A program made the position numbers and the translations under genes. A stretch of DNA of 64,000 nt from Thermopetrobacter sp964430935 (GTDB lineage Bacteria > Pseudomonadota > Alphaproteobacteria > Rhizobiales > Aestuariivirgaceae): NCBI GenBank assembly GCA_964430935.1, contig CAYSHK010000082.1, forward strand, positions 1 through 64,000, read 5' to 3'. Under the pieces are notes generated by a model. The model was not told where the DNA came from and ran no database searches. It saw only the letters and a list, made by a program, of their open reading frames with translations. How positions within the stretch are numbered: the stretch's first letter is position 1; each line of letters begins with the position of its first letter. Positions 38,516-46,555 of the stretch are shown here, piece by piece.

Positions 38516-38844
38516 CACTCCGCCCCTTCCGTCTGCCGGTCCACCCAGCCGAGATAGGCGGCGAGGCCCGCCTCGACGGGAACGGCCACGATCTCGGGAA
38601 TGTCGTAGGAGTGATGCGCGCGCAGATGCGCCTCCACGTCGGCGTAGCGGTCGCGGCGCGTCTTGGCGAGCAGGAGGATCTCGGCGTCCTCCCGCACTTC
38701 GCCTTCCCACTCGTATACGCTTTCCACGGGCACCATCTGGACGCATGCGGCGAGCCGCCCCTCCACGAGGCCGCGCGCCAGCCGACGCGCCTCCTCGCGG
38801 GAACCGGCCGTCGTCATGATCACCACATGGCCGTCCCGCTCCAC
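38515..38844 (-). CDS. cutA: divalent-cation tolerance protein CutA
   Basis: A 109-residue CutA1 protein, a trimeric ferredoxin-like fold related to PII signalling proteins. Recognisable pieces are VIMTTAGSREEARRLARGLV, RLAACVQMVPVESVYEWEGE, LLLAKTRRDRYADVE, and HSYDIPEIVAVPVEAG. The biological role is unsettled; links to copper tolerance and metabolite sensing have been proposed. It follows paaK after only four bases and precedes the small membrane gene with a one-base overlap, so it is the tail of the ior-kor-paaK operon, an unusual location. Confidence 0.93.
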   Translation of the reverse strand: MERDGHVVIMTTAGSREEARRLARGLVEGRLAACVQMVPVESVYEWEGEVREDAEILLLAKTRRDRYADVEAHLRAHHSYDIPEIVAVPVEAGLAAYLGWVDRQTEGAE

Positions 38845-38848
38845 GGTC

Positions 38849-40162
38849 TCAGCCCTCCTTCGGGCGTTCGTCGACGATGCGCACCGCCTTGCCCTGCGAA
38901 CGGGGCACGGCGCCGGGCTCCCCGACGATCACCTCGGTGGAGATGCCGACGTTGTCCTTGACCAGCTTCTCCAGCCTGTCGGCCATCGCGCCGCGGGCGG
39001 CTTCGTCCGCGGCCTCCGGCAGCGCCTCGGTGCGGATGGTCATGACGTCCATGCGTCCGTCGCGGGTCAGGACGATCTGGAAATGCGGAGCGAGCCCCTC
39101 CACCTTCAGCAGCTGCTCCTCGATCTGGGTCGGAAACACGTTGACGCCGCGGATGATCATCATGTCGTCCGTGCGGCCGGTGACCTTCTCCATGCGGCGG
39201 AAGGAGCGCGCCGTTCCCGGCAGAAGCCGCGTCAGATCGCGGGTGCGGTAGCGGATGATCGGGAAGGCCTCCTTGGTCAGCGAGGTGAAGACCAGTTCGC
39301 CCCGCTCTCCGTCCTCCAGCGTCGCGCCGGTCTCCGGGTCGATGATCTCCGGATAGAAATGGTCCTCGTAGATGTGCAGACCGTCCTTCGTCTCCACGCA
39401 CTCGCAGGCCACGCCGGGGCCGATGATCTCGGACAGGCCGTAGAGATCCACGGCGTGCATGTCGAAGGCCTCCTCGATTTCCCGGCGCATGGCGTTCGTC
39501 CACGGCTCGGCGCCGAAGATGCCGACCTTCAGGGAGCTTTCGCGCGGGTCCAGCCCCTGATTGCGGAACTCGTCCAGGATGGCGAGCATGTAGGAGGGCG
39601 TGACGGCGATCCCGTCCGGCCGGAAATCGTTGATGAGGGTGACCTGCCGGGCCGTCATGCCGCCGGAGACGGGAACCACCGTCAGCCCGAGCTCCTCGCC
39701 GCCGTAGTGGGCTCCCAGTCCCCCGGTGAACAGCCCGTAGCCGTAGGCGTTGTGGAGGATGTCGCCCTTGCGCAGCCCGGCGGAACGGAAGGCGCGGGCC
39801 ATCAGTTTCGCCCAGGTGCGGATGTCGTTCTTCGTGTAGCCCACCACCGTGGGCTTGCCGGTGGTGCCGGAGGAGGCATGGATGCGCACCACCTCCTCGC
39901 GCGGGACGGCGAACATGCCGAAAGGATAGTTGTCGCGCAGGTCCTGCTTCGTGGTGAAGGGGAATTTCGCGAGGTCGGAAAGCTCCTTCAGGTCTTCGGG
40001 ACGGACCTTCGCCTCGTCGAATTTCCTCCGGTAGAACGGCACGTTCTCGTAGGCGTGGCGCAGCGACCACTTCAGGCGCTCCAGCTGCAACGCCGCGATC
40101 TCGTCGCGCGACGCCGTCTCGACCGGCTCCAGATCGCCGGGCTTCGGCGAAAGGTCTTCCAT
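38849..40162 (-). CDS. paaK: phenylacetate-CoA ligase (AMP-forming)
   Basis: A 437-residue adenylate-forming ligase that activates phenylacetate or a related aryl acid to its CoA thioester. The AMP-binding P-loop is SSGTTGKPTVVGYT (near residue 95); other motifs are NAYGYGLFTGGLGAHYG, LYGLSEIIGPGVACEC, and GRTDDMMIIRGVNVFPTQIE in the C-terminal subdomain. It is encoded 51 bases after korC in the operon with iorA, the usual partner of PaaK in arylpyruvate oxidation, where the ligase rescues free arylacetate. cutA follows after four bases. Indoleacetate or phenylacetate are both possible substrates. Confidence 0.95.
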   Translation of the reverse strand: MEDLSPKPGDLEPVETASRDEIAALQLERLKWSLRHAYENVPFYRRKFDEAKVRPEDLKELSDLAKFPFTTKQDLRDNYPFGMFAVPREEVVRIHASSGTTGKPTVVGYTKNDIRTWAKLMARAFRSAGLRKGDILHNAYGYGLFTGGLGAHYGGEELGLTVVPVSGGMTARQVTLINDFRPDGIAVTPSYMLAILDEFRNQGLDPRESSLKVGIFGAEPWTNAMRREIEEAFDMHAVDLYGLSEIIGPGVACECVETKDGLHIYEDHFYPEIIDPETGATLEDGERGELVFTSLTKEAFPIIRYRTRDLTRLLPGTARSFRRMEKVTGRTDDMMIIRGVNVFPTQIEEQLLKVEGLAPHFQIVLTRDGRMDVMTIRTEALPEAADEAARGAMADRLEKLVKDNVGISTEVIVGEPGAVPRSQGKAVRIVDERPKEG

Positions 40163-40213
40163 GGATCCCCGCTCCCTCTTCCGTGTCTTCCAGCGGGAGA
40201 GCGGACCGGCTCC

Positions 40214-40756
40214 TCAGACCGTCTCCGCCTCCCTGGCCATTTCCCGGCCCGCGTCGAAGGCCTCCGCGTTCAGATCGCGGAACCTCTCCGGCACGAGCCC
40301 CAGCATCTTGTCGCGCAATGTGTCAGGATCAATGATCTCCGTCAATTCCGCCAAGGCTCCCAGGGCGACGATGTTGGCCACGCGGGCGTTCCCGATCTCC
40401 CGCGCCCGCGCCGTCATCGGCAGGGAGACCACCCGGCCGCCCCCTTCCGGCGCCTCCCGGACGTTGCTTTCGTCGACGACGACCAGGGTTTCCGGTCCCA
40501 GCAGGCCGGCGGAGGCGGGCACCGCGACCTGATCGAGGATGACCACGGCATCGAGACGGGTGGCGAGCGGATATTCCACCTCGCGGTCGGAGACCACGAG
40601 ATCGGAGCGCGACAGACCGCCACGCGAGGTGGGTTCGTAGGCCTGCGACTGCGCGACGAAGCGCCCTTCCCCGGCCAGCGCCGCGGCGAGAATGCGGGCG
40701 GACAGGATCAGCCCCTGTCCGCCGGAGCCGGAAAAGCGGATCTGCATGTCCTTCAT
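40214..40756 (-). CDS. korC: 2-oxoacid:ferredoxin oxidoreductase gamma subunit
   Basis: A 180-residue gamma domain, the CoA-binding/structural part of 2-oxoacid:ferredoxin oxidoreductases. The signature is IRFSGSGGQGLILSARILA, followed by SQAYEPTSRGGLSRSDLVVS, LATRLDAVVILDQ and a helical C-terminus. The ATG at 40756 overlaps the korB stop by four bases; a second ATG at 40747 is possible. It completes KorABC with the preceding alpha and beta genes; the fourth, ferredoxin-like subunit KorD is not separate but fused to IorB upstream in the same operon. Confidence 0.93.
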   Translation of the reverse strand: MKDMQIRFSGSGGQGLILSARILAAALAGEGRFVAQSQAYEPTSRGGLSRSDLVVSDREVEYPLATRLDAVVILDQVAVPASAGLLGPETLVVVDESNVREAPEGGGRVVSLPMTARAREIGNARVANIVALGALAELTEIIDPDTLRDKMLGLVPERFRDLNAEAFDAGREMAREAETV

Positions 40757-41607
40757 CCTTCCTTCCCCCCCTGCCGGACGCGGTCGCACAGCTCGCGGTA
40801 GGCCCCGCCGTACTCCTGCCGTTTCTGGCGCACGAACACGCCGGTCGGGAAGGGATTGGGCCGGAAGGGCCGGGCGACGCGGTTGTCGGACCGCTCGGGA
40901 ATCATGACCTTCTTCTGCTTCAGGACCATCTCCGGAGAGCTGCCCAGCGCGTTCTTGCGGCCGAAGATCTCCGTGCAGTCGGAGATCACCTCCACGAACG
41001 AGAATCCCTCGTGCGCGATGGCCTCCTTCAGAAGATCCTTCAGGGTCGGGATCTGGAGCGTCGCTTCGCGGCCCACGAAACTGGCTCCCGCACCCTCCGC
41101 CAGACGGCAGGCGTCGAAGACCGGCTCCATGTTGCCCGCAGGCGTGGTGGTGGTGTAGCGCTGCGCGGACGTGGTGGGCGACACCTGCCCGCCGGTCATG
41201 CCGTAGACCTCGTTGTTGAGCATCATGCAGGTGATGTCGAGGTTGCGGCGACAGGCATGGATGAGATGGTTGCCGCCGATGGCCAGGGAATCCCCGTCGC
41301 CGGTGATGACGATCACCGTGAGATCCGGACGGGCCAGCTTCAGCCCGGTCGCGAAGGCCAGCGGACGGCCATGGGTGGTGTGGAAGGTGTTGGCGTCGAT
41401 GTACGCGCCGGTGCGGCCCGAGCAGCCGATGCCCGAGACGATGGCCAGCCTGTCCTTGTCCACGCCCAGCTCGTGGCAGGCCCAGAGCAGCGCGCGCAGG
41501 GCGATGCCATGTCCGCAGCCGGGACACATGAAATGCGGCATCAGCTCCGTTCTGAGCCAGTCGCGGATGTCGAATTCGTCGGCGGAAGTGACCTTGATCT
41601 CGTTCAT
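40753..41607 (-). CDS. korB: 2-oxoacid:ferredoxin oxidoreductase beta subunit (TPP-binding)
   Basis: A 284-residue subunit that holds thiamine diphosphate and the proximal cluster. MPHFMCPGCGHGIALRAL and SGIGCSGRTGAYIDANTFHT are the cluster and cofactor motifs, and GDGDSLAIGGNHLIHACRRN is the TPP/Mg signature, followed by NNEVYGMTGGQVSPTT. With KorA and KorC it should convert a 2-oxoacid, most probably 2-oxoglutarate, to the acyl-CoA with reduction of ferredoxin. The start overlaps the korA stop (ATGA), and its stop overlaps korC. Confidence 0.95.
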   Translation of the reverse strand: MNEIKVTSADEFDIRDWLRTELMPHFMCPGCGHGIALRALLWACHELGVDKDRLAIVSGIGCSGRTGAYIDANTFHTTHGRPLAFATGLKLARPDLTVIVITGDGDSLAIGGNHLIHACRRNLDITCMMLNNEVYGMTGGQVSPTTSAQRYTTTTPAGNMEPVFDACRLAEGAGASFVGREATLQIPTLKDLLKEAIAHEGFSFVEVISDCTEIFGRKNALGSSPEMVLKQKKVMIPERSDNRVARPFRPNPFPTGVFVRQKRQEYGGAYRELCDRVRQGGKEG

Positions 41608-42761
41608 GCCACGCTCTCCCTGACGGCCTCGGCGATCATGCCCGGCGTGACCGCCTCGCCGTCGTAGCGGTTCACCCCCCGGACGGCGACGCCCTCCGGC
41701 GCCAGACGTTGCGCTTCGAGCACGAGCTGCCCCATGTTCATCTCCGGAACCACGACCGCCTTCCTCCCGGCCGCGAGGGCGCGGAACGTCCGCTCCGGGA
41801 AGGGCCACAGCGTCACCGGACGGAACAGACCGGCGCGGACGCCCTCCGCACGCAGTTCGCGGATGGCGGATTTCGCCGCGCGGGCCGGAGTGCCGATGGC
41901 GAGGATCAGCACCTCCGCGTCGTCCGTCTCCACCAGTTCGTTGCGTTCGATCAGATCGCGGTGCCGCTCCAGCTTGCCGAGCAGACGGTCCATGAAAGCG
42001 GTCACCTTTTCCGGATCCTGGGTGGGAAAGCCCCGCTCGTCATGGGTGAGGCCCGTGGTGTGCACCCTGTAGCCGTCGCCGGGGCGGGCCATGGCCGGGA
42101 TCATGTCGTCCCCGGCGGCGAAAGGAAGGTACTCCTCGCGCGGGCCGGTGGCCCACTTGCGCTCCGTCAGCTCCCCGGGAGCCGGCCGTGCGAGCTCCAC
42201 GGTCTCCACCAGATGGCCGATGATCTCGTCGAAGAGCACCACCACGGGCACCCGCAGCGCCTCCGACAGATTGAAGGCGCGGATCGTCTCCTCGTAGATC
42301 TCGCGCACCGTGTGGGGGGCCAGCACGATCACCGGATGATCGCCGTGCGTGCCCCAGCGGGCCTGGAGTATGTCGCCCTGGGCCGGGCGGGTCGGCATGC
42401 CGGTGGAAGGGCCGCCGCGCATCACGTTGACGACGACGCAGGGTGTTTCGGTGATGGCCGCGTAGCCGAGATTCTCCTGCTTGAGGGAGAACCCGGGTCC
42501 GGAGGTGGCGGTCATGGCCTTCACCCCGCCCAGCGACGCCCCGATGACCGCCGCCATGGAACCGATCTCGTCCTCCATCTGGATGAAGGTGCCGCCCACC
42601 CTTGGCAGTTCGGCGGCCATCTTCTCGGCTATCTCGGAGGACGGCGTGATCGGATATCCCGCGTAGAAGCGGCAGCCCGCCGCTATGGCGCCGAGCGCGC
42701 AGGCGGCGTTGCCCTGGATGTTGCGACGGACGGGCGCGTCCTTTCCGGCATGGGCGTTCAT
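41604..42761 (-). CDS. korA: 2-oxoacid:ferredoxin oxidoreductase alpha subunit
   Basis: A 385-residue alpha subunit of the KorABCD type. The first domain has GNAACALGAIAAGCRFYAGY, PITPSSEIAEKMAAELP and QMEDEIGSMAAVIGASLGG, then ATSGPGFSLKQENLGYAAIT and VMRGGPSTGMPT. The C-terminal domain II includes VLILAIGTPARAAKSAIREL and VVPEMNMGQLV. The RGGPSTG and PITPSSEI combination points to 2-oxoglutarate or branched-chain oxoacids rather than pyruvate. It starts inside the last codons of the iorB::korD gene (ATGA), linking the two enzymes translationally. Confidence 0.94.
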   Translation of the reverse strand: MNAHAGKDAPVRRNIQGNAACALGAIAAGCRFYAGYPITPSSEIAEKMAAELPRVGGTFIQMEDEIGSMAAVIGASLGGVKAMTATSGPGFSLKQENLGYAAITETPCVVVNVMRGGPSTGMPTRPAQGDILQARWGTHGDHPVIVLAPHTVREIYEETIRAFNLSEALRVPVVVLFDEIIGHLVETVELARPAPGELTERKWATGPREEYLPFAAGDDMIPAMARPGDGYRVHTTGLTHDERGFPTQDPEKVTAFMDRLLGKLERHRDLIERNELVETDDAEVLILAIGTPARAAKSAIRELRAEGVRAGLFRPVTLWPFPERTFRALAAGRKAVVVPEMNMGQLVLEAQRLAPEGVAVRGVNRYDGEAVTPGMIAEAVRESVA

Positions 42762-43648
42762 CGGGCGACCTCCGTGGGCAGTTCCTTGTGCAGCCGGATG
42801 GCGAAGTCCGGGCAGAGCATTTCGCAGAGGCGGCAGCCGGTGCAGGCATCCGGATCCTTCACGACCACCTTGCCGCCCTCGTCGAGGGCGAGGCAGCGCT
42901 CGGGGCAGAACTTCACGCAGATGTCGCATCCCTTGCACCAGGCCTCGGTGATCTCCAGGCGGTTGACGACGTTCCGCAGAACCGGATCGACATCGGGCAC
43001 GGGCAGAACCTCGCCCTCCGGAACGGTGGCCTCGTTCACCCATTCGCGACCGGCGAGGAACGCCGCCCTGTTGATCTCCCGCGTCTTCGGCGGCACCAGC
43101 CGTTCGATCACGTCCAGCCATGCCCGCTCGGTGAAATCCAGCGCCGTGGAGAGAATGCCGAGCAGAACCGTGTTGGCCGCACGTTCGTTGCCCAGCTTCG
43201 CGGCGATGCCGGTGGCGTCCAGCGCATAGCCCACCGACACCCTTTCGAGCACGTCGCGCGGCGTGGTCTTCGCGTACTGCGGAGCGACACCGCGCCCCCG
43301 GTCGCGGCAGGCGAACGGCGGCACGATCTTGCGTACGTCCGAGATGAAGGTGCCCTTCTCGGGATCCAGGAAATGCAGCCAGCGCAGCCCCTCCGCCCAT
43401 TCCAGCGCCACCAGCACGTCGGCCTCTCCGGCCGGAATGACGGGCGAATGCACACGTCTGCCGAAGCGCACGTGCGAGAACACCGCACCCCCGCGCTTGG
43501 CCATGCCGTGGACTTCCGACTGCTTGACCTCCAGTCCATGCTCCTGGCAGAGGGTGGCCAGCACCTTGGACACCATGATGACGCCCTGCCCTCCGACGCC
43601 GACGATCAGCACCGAGGTGACGCCGTTCCTGTCCCCATCCGAACCCAT
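42758..43648 (-). CDS. fusion of indolepyruvate oxidoreductase beta (IorB, gamma domain) with a KorD-type 2x[4Fe-4S] ferredoxin
   Basis: A 296-residue two-part protein. Residues 12-205 match IorB, the gamma-domain subunit of indolepyruvate:ferredoxin oxidoreductase (VLIVGVGGQGVIMVSKVLAT, KQSEVHGMAKRGGAVFSHVR, ALDATGIAAKLGNERAANT). A linker (206-230) leads to a ferredoxin domain with two CX2CX2CX3C clusters at cysteines 238/241/244/248 and 269/272/275/279 (WCKGCDICVKFCPE, CTGCRLCEMLCPD), the form of KorD. The fused gene lies exactly between iorA and korA, so it supplies the missing subunit of each neighbour. Either IorB carries an extra cluster domain or one polypeptide bridges IOR and KOR. 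There is no stop codon or frame change at the junction. Confidence 0.9.
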   Translation of the reverse strand: MGSDGDRNGVTSVLIVGVGGQGVIMVSKVLATLCQEHGLEVKQSEVHGMAKRGGAVFSHVRFGRRVHSPVIPAGEADVLVALEWAEGLRWLHFLDPEKGTFISDVRKIVPPFACRDRGRGVAPQYAKTTPRDVLERVSVGYALDATGIAAKLGNERAANTVLLGILSTALDFTERAWLDVIERLVPPKTREINRAAFLAGREWVNEATVPEGEVLPVPDVDPVLRNVVNRLEITEAWCKGCDICVKFCPERCLALDEGGKVVVKDPDACTGCRLCEMLCPDFAIRLHKELPTEVAR

Positions 43649-43681
43649 TCCGTCCTCCGTCTCCCGGCCCAGACGCCGTTC

Positions 43682-45484
43682 TCAGTCCTTCCCCGCCGCC
43701 CGGATCGCATTGGACGGGCAGACCTGCGCGCACAGCGAACAGCCGATGCAGAGCATCGGATCGATCTTCACCTTGTGATGGCCGTCGTACATGCCGTCCG
43801 ACCAGGAGATGGCCGGGCAGCCGAGATTCATGCAGGACTGGCAGGCGACGCAGGTTTCCTGCACCACCTCCAGCGCGTCGCCGCGGATGCGCACCGGATC
43901 CAGCACGCACGGGCGGTTGGAGATGACCACGGCGACCCCCTTGTATTCCGTGGCCTCGCGGACCGCCTGGTAGAGGGCGCCCAGATCGTAGGAATCCACC
44001 TCGCGCACCCATTTCACGCCGATGGCCTTGCAGATCTGCACGAAATCCACCCTGTTGGTGGGTTCGCCGCGCAGGGTCACGCCGGTGCCCGGATTGTCCT
44101 GTCCGCCGGTCATGGCGGTGATGTGGTTGTCGAGGATCAGCACCGTGATGTTGGCCTTCATGACCACCGCGTCGATGAGCGGGGGAATGCCCGAATGCAG
44201 GAAGGTGGAATCGCCGATAGTGGCGACGATGGGCTTTTTCTCGGCGCCGGATTTCGCCAGTCCCACCGCGTTTCCGATGGAGGCTCCCATGGCCACGCAC
44301 GTGTCGATGGCCCGCAGCGGCTCGATCGCGGCCAGCGTGTAGCAGCCGATGTCCCCGCAGACCCGGGCGTCGATGGCGCGCACCGCCATGTAGCTCGAGA
44401 TGTGCGGGCAACCGGCGCACAGAAGCGGCGGGCGCGGCACGATCTCCGGCTCCGCGGGTTTCCTCTTCCTGGGCGGCTCGATCAGGCCGGCCTCGATGAA
44501 ACCCTTGCGCACGATCTCCGGGGAGAGCTCGCCCTCGCGCGGAAAGAAGGCCTTGCCCTCGCAGGGGATCCCCATGATCTTCAGCTGCTCCTCGATCAGC
44601 GGTTCCAGCTCCTCGACCACGATGACGCGGGAGTGGCGCTCCGCGAATTCCCGGATGCGTTCCTTCGGAAGCGGGAAGGAAGAAGCCAGCTTGAGCACCG
44701 GAGCGCCGGGCAGGACTTCCTTTACGTAAGAGTAAGCCATGCCGACGGTGATGACGCCCACATCGCCCTCGCCCTCCTCCATCCGTGTGAGAGGGCTTTC
44801 GTCGAAGAAGCGGCCGACCACCTCCTCACGCGCGATCACCTTCGGGCGGTTGGCCCGGGCATGGGCCGGAAGGGTCACGTTCTTGCGGAAATCGTCCACG
44901 AATCCCCTGGCTTCGACCGCCTCGCGCCCACCGAGACGGACGGGAGAGCGGGTATGCGAAAGCCGGGTGGTGGAGCGGACGATCACCGGCGTGTCGAACT
45001 TCTCGGAGAGCTCGAAGGCGAACTTCGTGTATTCCAGCGCCCCCTGGGCGTCGGCCGGCTCCAGAACCGGCACGTTGGCGAACCTGGCGAACAGGCGCGT
45101 GTCCTGCTCGTTCTGGGAGGAATGCATGCCCGGATCGTCCGCCACCACGATCACCAGCCCCGCGTTCACGCCGATGTAGGACTGCGACATGAGGGAATCG
45201 GAGGCGACGTTCAATCCCACGTGCTTCATGGCGCACATGGCGCGCACGCCGGCGAAGGACGCGCCCGTGGCGATGTCGAGCGCCGTCTTCTCGTTCACCG
45301 CCCATTCGGCGTAGATGTCCTCGGGAGGGAACTTCCCGACGGTCTCCAGAATTTCCGTAGACGGCGTTCCCGGATAGGCCACGGCGAGGCCGCAACCACC
45401 TTCCCAGGCGCCGCGGGCAATGGCCTCGTTGCCCATCAGAGGCTCGACGCGGGCGTTCGTCTTCGGTTTCCGCTGGACGTTCAT
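43682..45484 (-). CDS. iorA: indolepyruvate:ferredoxin oxidoreductase alpha subunit
   Basis: A 600-residue fused alpha-beta subunit using TPP. N-terminal part: LMGNEAIARGAWEGGCGLAV, AYPGTPSTEILETVGKF, AMKHVGLNVASDSLMSQSY, ADDPGMHSSQNEQDTR. TPP part: LLCAGCPHISSYMAVRA, GDIGCYTLAAIEPLRAIDTC and ATIGDSTFLHSGIPPLIDAV with DNHITAMTGGQ. The C-terminus has two [4Fe-4S] motifs, CVACQSCMNLGCP and CIGCSLCAQVCP. It oxidises arylpyruvates (indole-, phenyl- or hydroxyphenylpyruvate) to arylacetyl-CoA with ferredoxin. GGGAG precedes the ATG at 45484. It is the first gene of an operon running through cutA. Confidence 0.95.
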   Translation of the reverse strand: MNVQRKPKTNARVEPLMGNEAIARGAWEGGCGLAVAYPGTPSTEILETVGKFPPEDIYAEWAVNEKTALDIATGASFAGVRAMCAMKHVGLNVASDSLMSQSYIGVNAGLVIVVADDPGMHSSQNEQDTRLFARFANVPVLEPADAQGALEYTKFAFELSEKFDTPVIVRSTTRLSHTRSPVRLGGREAVEARGFVDDFRKNVTLPAHARANRPKVIAREEVVGRFFDESPLTRMEEGEGDVGVITVGMAYSYVKEVLPGAPVLKLASSFPLPKERIREFAERHSRVIVVEELEPLIEEQLKIMGIPCEGKAFFPREGELSPEIVRKGFIEAGLIEPPRKRKPAEPEIVPRPPLLCAGCPHISSYMAVRAIDARVCGDIGCYTLAAIEPLRAIDTCVAMGASIGNAVGLAKSGAEKKPIVATIGDSTFLHSGIPPLIDAVVMKANITVLILDNHITAMTGGQDNPGTGVTLRGEPTNRVDFVQICKAIGVKWVREVDSYDLGALYQAVREATEYKGVAVVISNRPCVLDPVRIRGDALEVVQETCVACQSCMNLGCPAISWSDGMYDGHHKVKIDPMLCIGCSLCAQVCPSNAIRAAGKD

Positions 45485-45570
45485 GCGCTTCTCCCTTTCC
45501 CGGCGCGCGGAATGGTAAGCGCACGGAAGGGCTTTGTGAAGCATCGCACCCCGCCGGCGGCATGGGAAAT

Positions 45571-45591
45571 TTGACGCATACGTAAGGTCAA
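45571..45591. promoter_or_regulatory. inverted repeat upstream of iorA, candidate operator
   Basis: TTGAC (45571-45575) and GTCAA (45587-45591) form a perfect 5-base inverted repeat with 11 bases between them, 87 bases before the iorA start and overlapping the znuA stop codon. The arrangement could be a repressor site for the ior-kor-paaK operon; no protein is assigned. Confidence 0.3.
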
Positions 45592-46508
45592 TTTTCGGCT
45601 TTCAGGCACTTCGAGAAGGCCCGCCCGAGCGATTCCAGCAGGCGCGGGAAGTGATCGGGTCCCCTTGGCAGTGCGTATCCCAGAGGGTCCAGAACCTCCC
45701 TTCTCGCACCCGCCTCCCGCTCCAGAAGCCGGGCCCAGCGTCCGCCCCCGCCGGGTCCGGTGAACACGCAGATGCCCGGATGCCGCCGGGCCAGCCGCAC
45801 GATCGCGGAGATGCGGCGCATGCCGGGACGCGCCTCGCCGGGAGGCTCCACGGAGGCCAGCGGTTCCAGACGGAAACGGCGCTCGAAATACTGCGTCGCG
45901 TCATGGACGACGATGTAGGGCCGGTCGTTGAGCGGGGCGAGCATCGCCTCGAGAGAGGCGGTGACCTCGCGGATGCGGGCTTCCAATCCCTTCGCGTTGC
46001 GGTGATAGAGTTCCGCCCCGGCGGGATCCAGCTCGCCGAGGACCCGGGCCATCTCCAGAGCCATGGCCACGCCGTTCTCCGGTCCGGTCCAGACATGGAG
46101 GTCCGGTTCACCGCCGGCCGCCTCCGGCCCGTCCGGCCGCAACGGATCGAGATCGCGCCTGGGAAGCACCTTCACGCCCCGCGCCTTCGCCAGCTCGACG
46201 ATTTTCGCCCGCGCCGCAAGCTCCGGCAGACGCCCCTTCAGAAAGCCTTCCAGCCCGTAGGAAACCAGGAAGACCGCGTCGGCATCCGCCAGTGCCCGGA
46301 CCTCGGACGGCCTCAGGGCATGATGGTGCGGATCGCCGCCGTCCTTCAGCAGCAGGACCGGCGAACCCGCCCCCTTCATGACGGCGGCGAGAAGCCCGTG
46401 GAGCGGCGGGATCGTGGCGACCACCCGCGGCGCCGCATGGGCGGAAGCCGGGAGAAGCAGGCCGAACACGAGGAGGGCGAGAAGCGGCAGATGGCGGAAA
46501 CCGTTCAT
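45588..46508 (-). CDS. znuA: zinc ABC transporter substrate-binding protein
   Basis: A 306-residue periplasmic protein with a cleavable signal (LPLLALLVFGLLLPASAHA, cleavage near residue 25). The mature part has VVATIPPLHGLLAAVMKGAG, the histidine-rich DGGDPHHHALRPSEVRALAD supplying a zinc ligand, DLHVWTGPENGVAMA with another histidine, and IVVHDATQYFERRF with a third. It captures zinc for ZnuBC. It is transcribed divergently from znuC with only 47 bases between starts, which must hold both promoters and any Zur operator. I did not find a clear palindrome there. Confidence 0.92.
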   Translation of the reverse strand: MNGFRHLPLLALLVFGLLLPASAHAAPRVVATIPPLHGLLAAVMKGAGSPVLLLKDGGDPHHHALRPSEVRALADADAVFLVSYGLEGFLKGRLPELAARAKIVELAKARGVKVLPRRDLDPLRPDGPEAAGGEPDLHVWTGPENGVAMALEMARVLGELDPAGAELYHRNAKGLEARIREVTASLEAMLAPLNDRPYIVVHDATQYFERRFRLEPLASVEPPGEARPGMRRISAIVRLARRHPGICVFTGPGGGGRWARLLEREAGARREVLDPLGYALPRGPDHFPRLLESLGRAFSKCLKAEN

Positions 46509-46555
46509 GCGATGGCCTCTGGCATTTCGGAGCGTATCCTCTCATATATTGGCGC

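Noticed and set aside
46509..46555. Zur operator between znuA and znuC
   Set aside because: The 47-base gap has no convincing palindrome of the GTTATNNNATAAC kind; Zur control is likely but not visible.
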